Positions 12,206 through 23,313 of a stretch of DNA of 64,000 bases are shown piece by piece (positions within the stretch are counted from its first letter, which is position 1; every line of letters starts with the position of its first letter). The position numbers were made by a program, and so were the translations under genes. The notes under the pieces were generated by a model that saw nothing but the letters and a program-made list of their open reading frames with translations, searched no databases and was not told where the DNA came from. Source of the DNA: Halictus rubicundus (taxonomy: Eukaryota > Arthropoda > Insecta > Hymenoptera > Halictidae); contig NC_135151.1 in assembly GCF_050948215.1 (NCBI RefSeq), positions 8,100,220 through 8,164,219 of the forward strand. The letters are read 5' to 3'.

Positions 12206-12275
12206 TCCAGTAATTATTCGTCGCTACTTGGTAATAATATAAAAATCGTTGTCGTTGTTAGAAAGATAGACATTC
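12206..12275 (+). repeat. Dispersed repeat copy (shared with 5950-6040)
   Basis: AATTATTCGTCGCTACTTG and the downstream TTAGAAAGAT block recur at 5956-6040. Sequence homology probably extends further than I can align by eye. The following GC-richer part (12280-12460) may belong to the same element. Confidence 0.5.
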
Positions 12276-12779
12276 TGTTGTCTGGAATTGTCTGGACATC
12301 GTGTCTGGGTTTGTGCTACGACCGAGTGGGACGTTGTCATGTTTAAGGTATTTATTGGCATGCTTGTCCTAAGGACTTGGGTCCGGCTGGAAGTTAAGTG
12401 TTTTGTTTCGAAACGGGAAAACAGACCAGCCCGTACTCCACTCAATGACAATTGACGGATCGCAGAGCTACACGCAGCGAAAAGGCGACACCACTTTCGG
12501 GGAAAAGATCCTTGAACAAGGGATTTCCGTGCAGCATCCTACGAGGCTTACGAGGGAAAATAAAATCACGGAGTCAATAGTCAATACATTGCACAATTTT
12601 TGGATTACGCCCGAAACTAGTGATTCGTCCCCCTTTTATCCCTGCGAATGGAATGATCTTTTCCCGAGTTTTGGTAGGAAATTGCCTCACTCAGACCCTT
12701 TTAGAACTCATTGTCAGAATAACTTGAACTTCGAACTTGCACGGACTCTGTTCAGTAGCAACAGTTTTCCGCAAATATC

Positions 12780-12900
12780 TCGCAAAGCAAGGTCGTCCGA
12801 CGGTAACATGTATAGGAAAAAGTTGTTCATCATGATGCCCCCAAAAACATACTGCAAGGTCATTGAAATCGGCGAGGGATGCCGTATTGTAAATAATAAC
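12780..12900 (-). repeat. Dispersed repeat with GATTTCAATGACCTTG core
   Basis: On the minus strand the core is CCGATTTCAATGACCTTGCA. The same core occurs on the plus strand at 26913-26935 (CCGATTTCAATGACCTTGAA), and part of it at 48355-48400 with a conserved CCTATTGTAAATAAT. The overlapping 199-codon frame at 12403-13002 runs through this repeat and through the adjacent MITE, so it is not a gene. Confidence 0.55.
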
Positions 12901-12908
12901 CCGATGCA

Positions 12909-13001
12909 TAGACTGCGGATCTTTATGGAAAATAAAAGTTATCTAAGTTGTGACTTCACTTATCTAGTTTGCCATAAATGCATAAAATCCGCAGTCCGAT
13001 A
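12909..13001. mobile_element. Short GACTGCGGAT-tip MITE
   Basis: The left end TAGACTGCGGATCTTTATGG and the right end CATAAAATCCGCAGTCCGAT are inverted copies enclosing only about 50 bases. Single tips of the same type occur at 29403-29429 (GCGTAAAATCCGCAGTCTAG) and 63798-63818 (GCATAAAGATCCGCAGTCTA). A TA target, as for Tc1/mariner derivatives, is possible but not clean. Confidence 0.6.
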
Positions 13002-14771
13002 GTATACATATGTATCTACTAACTAAACTGTTTAGAAATGTTACACTTGTATTTGCAATTTACGAATGAAAAGAACAACAAGTGATTTGTCAACAATTTA
13101 ATTGGAAGTCGTAGATTTTTGCAAATCGATTGGAGTTCAGGTATGGATTTCAAGCACCGTGTTTCCTCGATAACTACACTGCATACGGTGCTGCGTTTAT
13201 TGTAAAAATCCCGGTTGCTCGGCTGGCTGGTCTCGGGTAGCCAGAAACCTCCGGTGATTCCCGTGGATTCACGATACAAATGAAAACACGAGAACGAGTC
13301 GATTTCCTGCACTGTTGACACACTTTGTATGTGTTTGTTCAGGGGGTTGGGTTCCACAGGCACTGGCTGCGGATTGCTGAACGCTATAGTCAGCACTTTT
13401 CGATCGCACAATTTTGAAGCACGTGAGCCGAATTCTTGGCGTTTTGCAACTATTTGGATCTCGTAAGTGCATATCGTTGTAGAATAGAATCTTATCTATA
13501 CAAATGTTAGAGTGACATAGTAAAATGTAAGTCGTTGTTCAAGAATGTGATTGCAATCTTTTTCGTAAGTGTGTATTCGAGGTAACTCTTCCCATAAAAC
13601 ATTTAATAAATTGTATTTACATTTCTTACTCTTACAACGATCGCTTGACCAATATATTAATACATTTTTCACTTTCACTGTGTAAATTAGTGCAAACCTT
13701 TCTCTCTCAAGAAGATTTGTACGCGAAAAACCTTTTTTTCCAAAGTTTTCAAAACAAGCTTTCAATGTGACCCTTGTGTGTTTGCACATACCGTGCTATT
13801 ATCATCATATTATGTCACCCTTGTACTTTGGCATAGGTCATGGATATTACAGAATTAATAGAGGCACTTGAGACTAGCTACACTGACTCTTTATTATTTT
13901 CTTTTAAGTAATAATGTTTATAAATTGCAAATATGCATTTAACAACACTGTAGACAACATTATCTGTTACATACAGACTGAATGTATTTTTTGTAATGCA
14001 TTTCTCATAATTTCGTCAAGATGACTGAAATTAGTTGAGTAAATTTTATGATAATATGTTTACATTCTTAGGTAAACAAACATGAGAACTAGGTACTGTC
14101 TGTATTCAAAAATCTGGCTAACTTTAATCGACGAATTAAACGACACCCATAAAATGTGAAAATATTTACTTTTTGTGTTTAAATTTTAATGTTTGCCAAT
14201 GTCTCGATTTTGAAAAAAAAATAACCTGGAACGTTTCTGATCTAACCAATTAAGTTATGTCTTACTTTCCAATACTATTCTTACTAGTCTTACTATTTTC
14301 CAATTATATAACATATTAGATGTATTAGTGGATAATTGAATATTTTTTTTAGTGAGATGGGAATAACAGACATGAATAATATAATAGTAATATATAATAA
14401 TATATATATAGGATTTAATATGTATAGGTTCCTGGTTTTCGCAAAGAGAAATGCAACACGATATGTATATCTAATGAAAAAAGTAATCCTTTCGAAATCT
14501 AAAATCTTTTTTTCCGCACTACGTATTGAACAGGATTTCGACTGATTGATTGACTTGTCCCGCGCACGTGTTGTATCGTTCTTGGCTGTTGGTCGTCAAT
14601 TACTGATAGGCCAAGCGCTATATACTCCGAGTGAAGTAATCAAAAATTGTAAAGAGGGGACAAGTTCATTAGCAGTAATAAGTGGTGAAGTGTTCACTAA
14701 CCGGAGGAACTTTGGACAATAAGACGTGTCGAACGACGAAGTTAATCTACATAAATGTAAATGACAATGTA
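13002..14771. other. Noncoding stretch
   Basis: The minus-strand frames at 13019-13411 (130 codons) and 13269-13472 overlap in different frames, and neither is recognisable. A GC-richer patch at 13200-13440 is unexplained. The rest is AT-rich. Confidence 0.5.
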
Positions 14772-15055
14772 CAGGGTGTATAAAAAGTAATGGTCATCCG
14801 TCCTAGGGGTGAATCTGCACATCCGGATCGGTGGACATTTTTCAAAGAAACTTTCCGCAAAATTATTTGTAACCAAGAAAATTGTTGTTAAAGTTTTTCT
14901 TCACATCTACACCTTCTATACATTCAGAAAAGAAAAAGTTTGAAAGGAACCATATGTCGCAAACAAGTAGTTATTGAAATATAAGCTGCTAAAGTGTTTG
15001 CAAAATTTGATATTGTGTGGAGTTATACAAGTTTCTTTGTTTCTTTTACACCCTG
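14772..15055. mobile_element. CAGGGTG-tip MITE, 284 bp, TA on both sides
   Basis: It opens CAGGGTGTATAAAAAGTAAT and closes CACCCTG, with TA directly outside each end, as expected for a Tc1/mariner-type insertion. The first 230 bases are the reverse complement of the right part of the element at 20072-20727 (GGTTACAAACAATTTTGCGG block). No coding capacity. Confidence 0.75.
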
Positions 15056-15883
15056 TACAAAAAGCGACGGAACTTTATTTCGAATTTAGAACTCTGCACA
15101 CATAGATTTATATTTATTATATACTCGTAAATTTATATCATAGTTAGACTACGAGAGTTTATCCAGATTTATATTATGTACAAAATTTCTAGGGTAATAA
15201 ATATAATAAATTGAAATGATATAATATTGCAGATTCATTATTGTTTTTAATCTTTGAACTTCTAAAGATTTTTAACAGTAAAGATCAACAGACTGTTCGT
15301 AATAATATTAGACATTTACACTATCATTAAACATTTTATATACCAACATAGAATCTGCATTGTTAAGATCGTATTTAATCGCATGATCTTTCTCGATGGC
15401 TAAATGGGTTAACCCATGCTTTAGTTCTTCTAAGTGAGTCCAAAGGTACTATTCGAACGACTCAATTTTCTTGCTGCTATTGACCGAAGATAATTGGTTT
15501 TTAGATTGGTATCGATAAGGGAGTCGATTAAATGTTTTGTGGAGACACAGAGATTAGGAGTAGAATCAAGTTCCCTATTCCACCATTTAATACGATTGAA
15601 TTAGCTTGAGCATTCCTTGTGATGCCTCTTCTGGGATAAAATTGGGATCAAGAATTAGAACTTTGTAATCTCGACAATCAATAGGTAATATTTTTAAGCG
15701 TCCAAAAATTTGTGCATGTGCAATTAATCAAATACAGTTGAACTTCCGTTATTAAAACATTTGATTGTCCAAAGATTCTCTGACAAAAATGTACAATTTT
15801 AAAAATTACAAGACATTTAATGTTATTAACAACTGAATTTAACACGGTTTATATGATAACACTAATTACGAACAGATTAGCAT
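15056..15883. other. Noncoding AT-rich spacer
   Basis: Nothing recognised apart from low-complexity AT. Confidence 0.5.
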
Positions 15884-16119
15884 TTAACACTAGATTACCG
15901 GAGCGAATCAATTTGACTCATTTACGATTTTATTGCTATATATATATAGAAAATATAGAAAAACTTAAATAATTTTTTTTTAAAACATATGTTGGTTTTT
16001 AATAGAATTATGAAGGTAGGCATCTGATCACCCTCGTTATCATAAAACACCACCAATCTGTCAGAGGGAATCACTAGCTGACCAGATACCTTCTTTTTCA
16101 TCCGACAATCTAGTGTTAA
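15884..16119. mobile_element. piggyBac-like MITE, 236 bp, TTAA bounded
   Basis: The ends are TTAACACTAGATT and its exact reverse complement AATCTAGTGTTAA, giving a 13-bp perfect inverted repeat that includes the TTAA target. TTAA targets are the signature of piggyBac-type insertion. There is no open frame inside. The element at 43549-43742 shares the TTAACACTA tip. Confidence 0.75.
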
Positions 16120-16861
16120 AGAAAATTCATATTGAAATTGTCACTTTGAAATGTTTTTTAATACGTATTACAACAGATTTCTATAATAGAATCAAGATTA
16201 CCGTTTCACATAAAAACTACGTTGTGCAGCTGGCTTGAATTAAAACGAAGAAACGAACGAAAATAACAATTGCAGGTAGAGCAAATTGCATAATCAGCAT
16301 GCATGACGCATCTAACTACAACGTGAAAACACATTTTTCAACAGAATGTATGGAACATTTTTATCTGCCGTGCATTTTATGAAACAGTCGTGCGCAATAC
16401 ATGCTTCTAAAACGTAATGCCACTTCTACATGTTTTCCTGATACATTTGTAAAACTGTTTCCTTGTATAAATTCTACGAAATTATTCTTATCGTATAATT
16501 TGACAGATAAAAAATTGAATTTCCTTATTGTCCGTTCACTTTAAGGTGTATACTAAAATTAAGCTAACAAGAGGAAGGATTCTCATATTTCTATTTTCAA
16601 TAGTTAATACTTTTTCGCTTACGATTTAAAAAATTTCAACATATTTATTGATATAGTCAACGTAATTCGTATGATCTAGACGCCAGGACATATTACTCAT
16701 ATAAATACAAGTTTGATTTGCCACCCTACTTTAATGAGAATAAAATAATTTTTTTTTTCTGAAATCTTTCAATCAGTTTTTTTTCGTTATGCTGATCAGT
16801 GTTTAAATATTTTTTATTGTAATATAATTTCTCCAATCTTTCTGATTATGAGAGTTCTATA
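16120..16861. other. Noncoding AT-rich spacer
   Basis: A CCACCCTA motif at about 16721 resembles the tip of the 5682-type repeat. No gene is recognised. Confidence 0.45.
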
Positions 16862-16925
16862 TAAACGTGAAGGGGATGATTCTACATGAGAGAAAAAGTC
16901 GAAAATATCGATTTTTGACTGGTTT
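16862..16925 (+). repeat. Fragment of the ACATGAGAAAATAAGTCG repeat
   Basis: TATAAACGTGAAGGGGATGA followed by TTCTACATGAG and AAGTCGAAAATA matches the inner part of the elements at 34049-34400 and, inverted, 32206-32391. The CAGGGTG tip is absent. Confidence 0.6.
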
Positions 16926-17040
16926 CGCATCAGGTTCGTCCGCGACACACCATAGTCCAAACAGAGATTTCTCCAACCTAGTGGCTCCCCAATTTCGCAT
17001 TGGGTTCGTCCGCGTACCTAACTAACAACCAAGTATAGTA
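16926..17040 (+). repeat. GCATCAGGTTCGTCCGCG repeat with internal duplication
   Basis: CGCATCAGGTTCGTCCGCG occurs at about 16926, and a variant CGCATTGGGTTCGTCCGCG about 70 bases later. In between is CCAACCTAGTGGCTCCCC. The same blocks occur inverted at 26610-26725, so this is a dispersed repeat. The class is unknown. Confidence 0.6.
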
Positions 17041-17309
17041 CTTGAAACCATATTCCTGGGGTAATAACCCTTCCCCGGCCTCTCGCGTTGCTCGCAGCCC
17101 TGTCTCGTAACAAATGACAGGAAAAAATTCTTTTCAAGATAATTTTTTCAACTTTTCAAGGTCATGGATATTTTTTCTATTTTCAACTGTTTATCAAGGT
17201 TTGTCAAGATTTAAAAAGTTCAATATTTTCATTTGATGTGCGTCGGGTTCCCATGATCTGATCGAACCCAGATTTTTTCCAAATAATTTTCTCAAGAAGT
17301 GCCACAATT

Positions 17310-17395
17310 CTGGGAGGGGGGGGGGGGTGAGACTAAAAAAATCTTGCAAAATAACTTTCGTCAAGTATACCTAAGGTCCACCCTAGTATTTACAC
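17310..17395 (+). repeat. Poly-G plus CCACCCTA-ended repeat terminus
   Basis: A run of about 13 G residues is followed some 60 bases later by AGGTCCACCCTAGTATT. The arrangement matches 62880-62942 and, inverted, 5682-5750. Confidence 0.45.
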
Positions 17396-18041
17396 ACAGG
17401 TCGTCGCGTGGATGCCGATTATGTTCGGCGCTAGTAACGAAAGGGTTAACAGATTACCTAGTAGCGCGACGCTACGACTAAATTGATGAAGTAATGGTGC
17501 AGCTGCGGAAGCGTATGATTTGAAGTTTAATCTTGCTGGCCGGGGGCGCTAAAAGTCCCTTAATCTCAGTTAATTAGGACCGCCAAGAGTAATTGCGAGA
17601 ACCAGGTTGAGAAGTGGTTGACCATTGTTCGTCGCTTCACATGCGTTACTGGCGTGTAACGAAATTTGATCAGCTCTTTACTTTTTACCTGTAACTTTAC
17701 ATTGTACGTTTACTTTGTTCCTTTTGTACTGCGATAAAAACTTTCCCGAGATATTGTCAACTCGTTTATAGAGATTGTGTGGCATCTATTGTTTCAACCT
17801 ATTCAACTTACCTGAAATTGAGTACACGTATAATTTTAAACTCGATATATTTCAATATTGTTGCTAAACGGTAAACGAGGTTACGATAGTTGGAATTTCA
17901 AAAAGGTTTTTGTATTTTTGTAATGTCAATTAATTGTGATTAACAAAATACTTTTGGTAATATTGTTTTGAAATCGATAACATAAACCTAGATTGCCCTT
18001 TTTCACTTATTGTGAAAATCTGTATGTGCGCCATTTTTTTT
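17396..18041. other. Noncoding spacer
   Basis: No gene recognised. Confidence 0.5.
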
Positions 18042-18682
18042 TAACTTCAACTGGCTCTAGAATAAATCATCGTAGAATCTTGTGCATAAAATCAATGGAA
18101 AGAGCATTTCTTTCTCTTGGAGGCACTTGTTTTGTTTTTCCAATTTAATTAACATTTCGATATACCAGGTCTCTCTGAAAATATGCACAATTTCCATTTT
18201 TCATTCAACTCGCTAAATCTCGGCGATAAATGATTACAATACCATCATTTTAAGTTTAGTTTGAAGCTGACATTCTGCTGATTCGATTGAGCGTCTGATG
18301 AACCCGCAGCGATCATTTTTCACCTATGGAAATTATGTTTAAAGTTACCGGTTCGCATAAAATGAGGCTAATAGCCCTAATTCGTCACGGTGGCGTTCGG
18401 CTCAAGCTTGCTCTCTTACTTATTCGCATCCTCACCTACCGACGCGACGCAAGTGACGAAAACACCCGAAGACGAACAGAGGTACACCGACATTACCTTA
18501 TGTCATAACGACGTAAATGGTGTGATTTTTAGCATATTTTCAAAAATAACTGATATATCGAAATGTTAATTAAATTCGAAAAAACAAAATAAGTGCCTCC
18601 AAGAGAAGAAAATGCTCTTTCTATTGCTTTTTTGCACAAGATTCTACGATGTTTTATTCGCTTTCTAGACCCAGTTAAAGTT
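18042..18682. mobile_element. Foldback element, about 140-bp arms, 641 bp
   Basis: The left arm (18042-18180) and right arm (18540-18682) are inverted copies. GTGCCTCCAAGAGAAGAAAA on the right matches the complement of the left-arm block TTCTCTTGGAGGCAC, and CACAAGATTCTACGATG matches CATCGTAGAATCTTGTG. The 360-base centre is unrelated to the arms, GC-richer in part, and holds a 60-codon frame (18326-18508) with no recognisable domain. The two frames in the right arm are by-products. No clear target duplication was seen. Confidence 0.7.
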
Positions 18683-18829
18683 GAAAAGACCATATCTGCT
18701 TCAATGTTGCATAACTCGAACAAAAAAAAAATCGCACGATATTCGACAACCAGATATTTTGTACTGGAAAGCAGGCGCTTTTGAATGATGATAACGCGAT
18801 TTATCAAAAAATTTATCTTGCCCCATGTG

Positions 18830-19045
18830 ATGTCTGAAAGTTAAATAAAATTGTTTGTAACTGTCAAAGCCTTCTTTCTAACGCTATAATTGTGTTGAAA
18901 AGCAACACAACTAAAAAGTTGAAAAAAGCATCTGAATAGTAGAGACTTCAAACTTTCAAATGATTTTGTAACGATATCGATACAACAATTTTTGCCGGAG
19001 TTATGATTATTTGAAATTGACCCGATTTCTCGGGTTCGCAGACGT
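18830..19045 (+). repeat. Dispersed repeat with TTTGCCGGAGTTATGAT core
   Basis: AACGATATCGATACAACAAT, TTTTTGCCGGAGTTATGATT and TCTCGGGTTCG appear in the same order in the reverse complement of 28825-28950. The identity is high enough to see without gaps. Class unknown, noncoding. Confidence 0.7.
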
Positions 19046-20071
19046 GATCCTTTAATTTTGTAAAGAGTGTATTATTCAAGATTTTCTACAGAAATAATTA
19101 AAGTCTAAAAGTTTGGAAGAGTTATGATTTCATCGATTTTCACGTATACATACATAGTGCTGGTAATGGGTATGCGAAACTCTCGCAACATATTTGTAAC
19201 ACGTGAGCGTATCGAAACTCTCGACGCTACAATGGCAATTAATTTCTTGATCAGTGGCAACCGCAACAAGATTAAACATTAATTGCGAACTCGGCCGGAA
19301 ACAGTGTTAAGCAGGCTCTTGGTAATGGATTAATCAAGTATTAGAGAGAGAGAATTATAACACAATTGAGGATTTCAGGGAGTTCTGTTGCGTCGACGGA
19401 CTATTTGTGCAGTTATTACAGACTCATTTGCATTCCGAAACCGAGTGATACTATTTCTTGAAAAAATGAGTTTATTATCAAATAGACGCGTAGAGTTGAT
19501 AAGTGCGTAAATTTTATAATATTAAACTTTTGTTATTATAAATTGGTATTTGTTGTTATATGTACAAGGCGAGGTAGTAAAAATTACCACCTGGAATAAC
19601 TCATTAATTATTGACTTTATCAAAAAATGTTTGAAATGGACATTACAATTTCACACACAAGACACACGTTACAATTTCAGTTTTAGTGAAAAAGTAGTAC
19701 AAACATTTAGTCATAAATCATATTTTATTCCGAAAATTTATATAACCACAATGCCAGCGCAATATAAATGTCTTGTCCCTTGTCTTATAATAGTAACGCT
19801 AGAAATTAGAAGTGTTCTTCTTGTATAATATGATAGATGTATATCGTAAACTAACTGATTGTGAGATATTTTACGACTGAGTTGATGCGAGCGAGTGTAA
19901 CATGGTAGCATAAAGTAAACTGTTATCCAAGTTAACTCGGTTTGCACAATTCTGGCACTATCGCTTGCCCGAGTTAACTCGGGCTTTTACGATAAAGGGG
20001 TAACTCGTTTCAAGGTCCCAATGATATGCAACCTGTGCGAACTTTGTTTTACTAAATAACCTCATCTTGTC
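19046..20071. other. Noncoding spacer, homeodomain-type sites near 19230-19345
   Basis: CAATTAATTTC, CATTAATTGC and GGTAATGGATTAATC cluster within about 120 bases. No gene is recognised. Confidence 0.4.
19967..19984. repeat. Perfect 18-bp palindrome centred on TTAA
   Basis: GCCCGAGTTAACTCGGGC equals its own reverse complement. A second AGTTAACTCGG lies about 40 bases upstream and GGTAACTCG about 20 bases downstream. It could be a dimeric protein-binding site or the scar of a TTAA-specific insertion. Confidence 0.7.
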
Positions 20072-20727
20072 CAGGGTGTATAAAAAGTAATGGTCATCCG
20101 TCCTACGGTAGATACGAAAACAAGGTAAACAAATTCCGTCGGCTGAATTGCCGAACCGGTTTCCCGGAACCCCCTGTTTTTGTATCTAGCGTTTATAGAC
20201 CCTCGGCGTCTGACCTGCCTAGTATAACATGGCCGTCACATGTCCGTGCAAGCGAAGCGGCTAAAATCGCAGTATTATTTTGCTCGTGGTCGGAGTAATT
20301 TCTTCTCGCTTGCTGTCACTGTCGTTTTCTTTCATATTTTGCAACTTCAAATATATGATCCCAATGGGCAGGGAGACAATGACTTGGTACAGGCCTAGCG
20401 CCAAATGTCCCTTTAAATTTCGTTTATCTCGAGACACGCACACAATTATGTTTCGTCTCATCGACACGGTCAGGTGGACTGTAGTAGTAGGCTTTTGTCT
20501 ATACGTATAACTCCACACAATCAAATTCTGCGAAGACTTTAACGGCTTATATCTCGATAACTATTTGTTTGCGACATATGGTTCCTTTCAAACTTTTTCT
20601 TTTCTCGATGTGTAGAATTTTCTTGGTTACAAACAATTTTGCGGAATGTTTCTTTGACAAATGTCCACCGATCAGGAGGTGTAGATTCATCCCTAGGACG
20701 GATGACTGTTACTTTTTATACACCCTG
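20072..20727. mobile_element. CAGGGTG-tip element, 656 bp, composite
   Basis: The left end CAGGGTGTATAAAAAGTAAT and the right end ATTACTTTTTATACACCCTG type are inverted copies of about 35 bases. The interior has a further inverted pair (TAGATACGAAAACAAGG and CCTGTTTTTGTATCTA) around 20105-20195, as if one element sits inside another. The block at 20467-20727 recurs at 45484-45772. Two antiparallel frames (20261-20524, 20280-20510) cover the same DNA and are not genes. Confidence 0.75.
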
Positions 20728-22225
20728 TACATAGGCGACCAACACACCGCAATAGTATAATACGCGTAGCCTGTACTACTATTTTCCGAGATTCGGTGTC
20801 AGAATGGAACAAAACGAAAGTGATAAATGGCCAATTTTTAATCGCGCTGTCGACATACAATTTTAACATATCACACATATAAATCTTCTACGTCAACGGA
20901 AATACTAAAAAAAGTTTGAAAAATACGCACACGAAACACCGTCGTATAATATTTGATTTATAATATAATATAATAGTATAATATTTTATTTGATTTATTT
21001 ATATTATAGTATAATATTTGATTTATAATATAATATTTTATTTGATTTATTCTTTTTTAATGAATAGTTTTATTAGTGTTTAAATATCTTGTGGATTAAT
21101 ATTGATTAAATTTAAGAATTAATTTTAAAACTTTTCTTCAAATTATTAACAATAATTGATTTAGACGTTGAAGAAAGTTTCGTTTCAACTGAATTTTTGA
21201 CGCTTCAGAAGTGAATATACGTATTTAATAAACTTAATCTATCAAGGCCAACCTATGTCAGATATTCGCGAAAGTTTCATAATTAGCACAGTTTAAATAG
21301 GTTAAAGTAGCCTAATATGCGACCTATCTTAGTGTACATCGTACTGTTAGCAACGAATTAAGAACAATTACTAACCTGTATAGGGAATACAGTTGCAGTT
21401 CGATCCACGGATTTTCCAAGATTGCGTTGTTTCTATCGAATGTCACTGTAAACGAACATCCGGAATCATAAGCCAACATGGTGTACGCGTATGATAGTTA
21501 ATGGGGTGCTGTACTATTTATGCAGTATATCTACACACCTTTTGGTTCCACCGATTATCCGATCATTCTGTCCTCATAATAATGTCAGGAGGTTGTGTCT
21601 TCGACTTGTATAGTTTTCAAGGGAATTCTGGGGACGACGTCTGGTCGTTTTGCACCAAACATTATCGTACCGTGCAAGTTGGTTCCAGCTATGACCGTCA
21701 CAATTGACATACATCATACTCTGCCCGGGATCTAGTACTTTGCGATAGCTTCTACGTGAATTGTATCAAAATTAGACGCTTCTTATTTTTTTTTTTTAAG
21801 AGAGACTCTTCTTAATGTTCTTAATCATGACAAAGTAGACTTTCAAACGATTGATTTCTTAAGCAGTTGGACCATGACGAAATCGATCACACTCTTCAAG
21901 ACCTCTTCTAATCCACTATAGCAAGCGTCACAGCTATTTTCCACTTTCGATCGTTTTCTGTAATCATCGGTGGTGGCTCAATCATCAACGGTTCTTAATT
22001 TATTCGTGCCATATGATTATTGTAATTGACGAGAATAATGGCTTTTTCATGGATAACGAATTTACGATTCTACAGAATTAAACCGCGTTCAGGATCACAC
22101 GTTTGAGAATATAAACGGATAGCTGTTAATTCTCATTATTATTCGGGTTATGTAGCATGAGCATTCCGTTTAAAGTTAGCACAACTGAATGAAATTACCG
22201 GGTCTAACTGCCGTGGCTAAATCCT
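20728..22225. other. Noncoding stretch with an AT tandem repeat
   Basis: At 20943-21055 a block of TAATATTTGATTTATAATA and TTTTATTTGATTTATT is present about twice. No gene is recognised; the 68-codon frame at 21501 has no support. Confidence 0.5.
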
Positions 22226-23313
22226 TTGGGATCTGGTAGTATATCTCTGTATATTCGAATGTTATCGGTAAACGTCGCTTACATTCCAACTAAATTTTCT
22301 GTTGCGTTAATACCAATTCTGAACGCGAACCGCTATCAAACGCGGAGTAAAGCAATTCAATTTAATTGCGCGTTAGCTGTATTAAAAACATTCTCGGCGC
22401 CATTGAAATTATCACGAAACTCTGATTATTCGTGTTTCATACGAGTTCCACAAGCTTGCGGCGTATTTCTCTTGAACGTCGTTTCATTTCGAACAATTAC
22501 AGTTTTCATTCAGAGCACGATTTTCCGGATGCAGGATCGCCGGCTTCCGGGACGCCGAAAAAGTTCTTTCCACTTTCGAGGATCATCGAGGAAGCCAGCT
22601 TCAGCACCAGTCAATTAGAAATCGGCCACGTGTTCACGCTCGTCGTTTCACTAATTATCCTCTCGAAGTTCTCGCCCTTCGAGCTCCAGTTTCTGACAGC
22701 ATCGGTGTGCGCGCAGCTCAATGCCGGGGCGCGCGTAACTATCCACGAAGAGCTCGTTGGCAAACGATCGAACTTATTCGACGAGATTCAAGTAGAGTTT
22801 TCATCGAGGGTATCCGTCGCCTGTAGCAGATGTAACCGAAAGCACAGACGAGTACTCGTGTTTCCGTGAAAAGCGACGATCTATCCGGTCGGGCCCGGTC
22901 GTTCTGATCGAATATATCTCATCGGTAGTAGATCACGTGGCTCGCCGGAAGCTTTCAAGCCAGGCATTAACCTCCGTTGCGTCGGAGGGCTTTCTGTTGG
23001 AGGTTGCATCGTGAGATCGTGTCACATGGAGTGTAGCGTCCCCGCGAGAATTCGTCACGTGGATCGTGAGAGCAAATCGCCGCGAGTCGCACGAGATGGT
23101 CCGCAACTCCGCGAAGAAAGCGATGGCGATGGAAATGGAAAGGTCGCGTTGCGTCGCGTCGCGTCGCGTCGCGTCGCGCCACGCCGGCGGAGCCGACGCC
23201 AGCAGTTTTGGACCACGCAGACACGACGGCGAAGGCCAGACTGCACCACCCTGCTGGAATCGATACGTCAATCGTCCCTCTGGACGCGGACGGGACGAGA
23301 AAAGCGGCAGAAG
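22226..23313 (+). promoter_or_regulatory. CpG-rich block ending in a splice donor: candidate promoter and 5' exon
   Basis: From about 22400 to 23400 the base composition turns sharply GC- and CpG-rich compared with the flanks. Three CACGTG E-boxes lie at 22627, 22934 and 23056. A near-consensus donor, GCAGAAG|GTAAGG, lies at 23313/23314. Frames of 130 and 145 codons (22226-22618, 22432-22869) overlap each other, and others lie on the minus strand. Such frames are expected in GC-rich DNA, and none is recognisable. The simplest reading is an untranslated first exon and promoter of a plus-strand gene with a long intron, whose coding exons are outside the window. The orientation rests only on the donor. 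Confidence 0.4.
23146..23180. repeat. GCGTC pentanucleotide microsatellite
   Basis: Five perfect GCGTC units (23151-23175) are flanked by GCGTT and GCGCC, within the CpG-rich block. A two-unit GCGTC stretch also occurs at about 32965 in the other GC-rich block. Confidence 0.9.

Noticed and set aside
12403..13002. Longest open frame (199 codons, plus strand) as a gene
   Set aside because: It runs through a dispersed repeat and a 93-bp MITE, has no recognisable domain, and part of it is antisense to another repeat frame.
22432..22869. 145-codon frame in the CpG-rich block as the coding start of a gene
   Set aside because: Several frames on both strands are open here because of base composition, and none is recognisable. 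Kept only as a possible untranslated exon.
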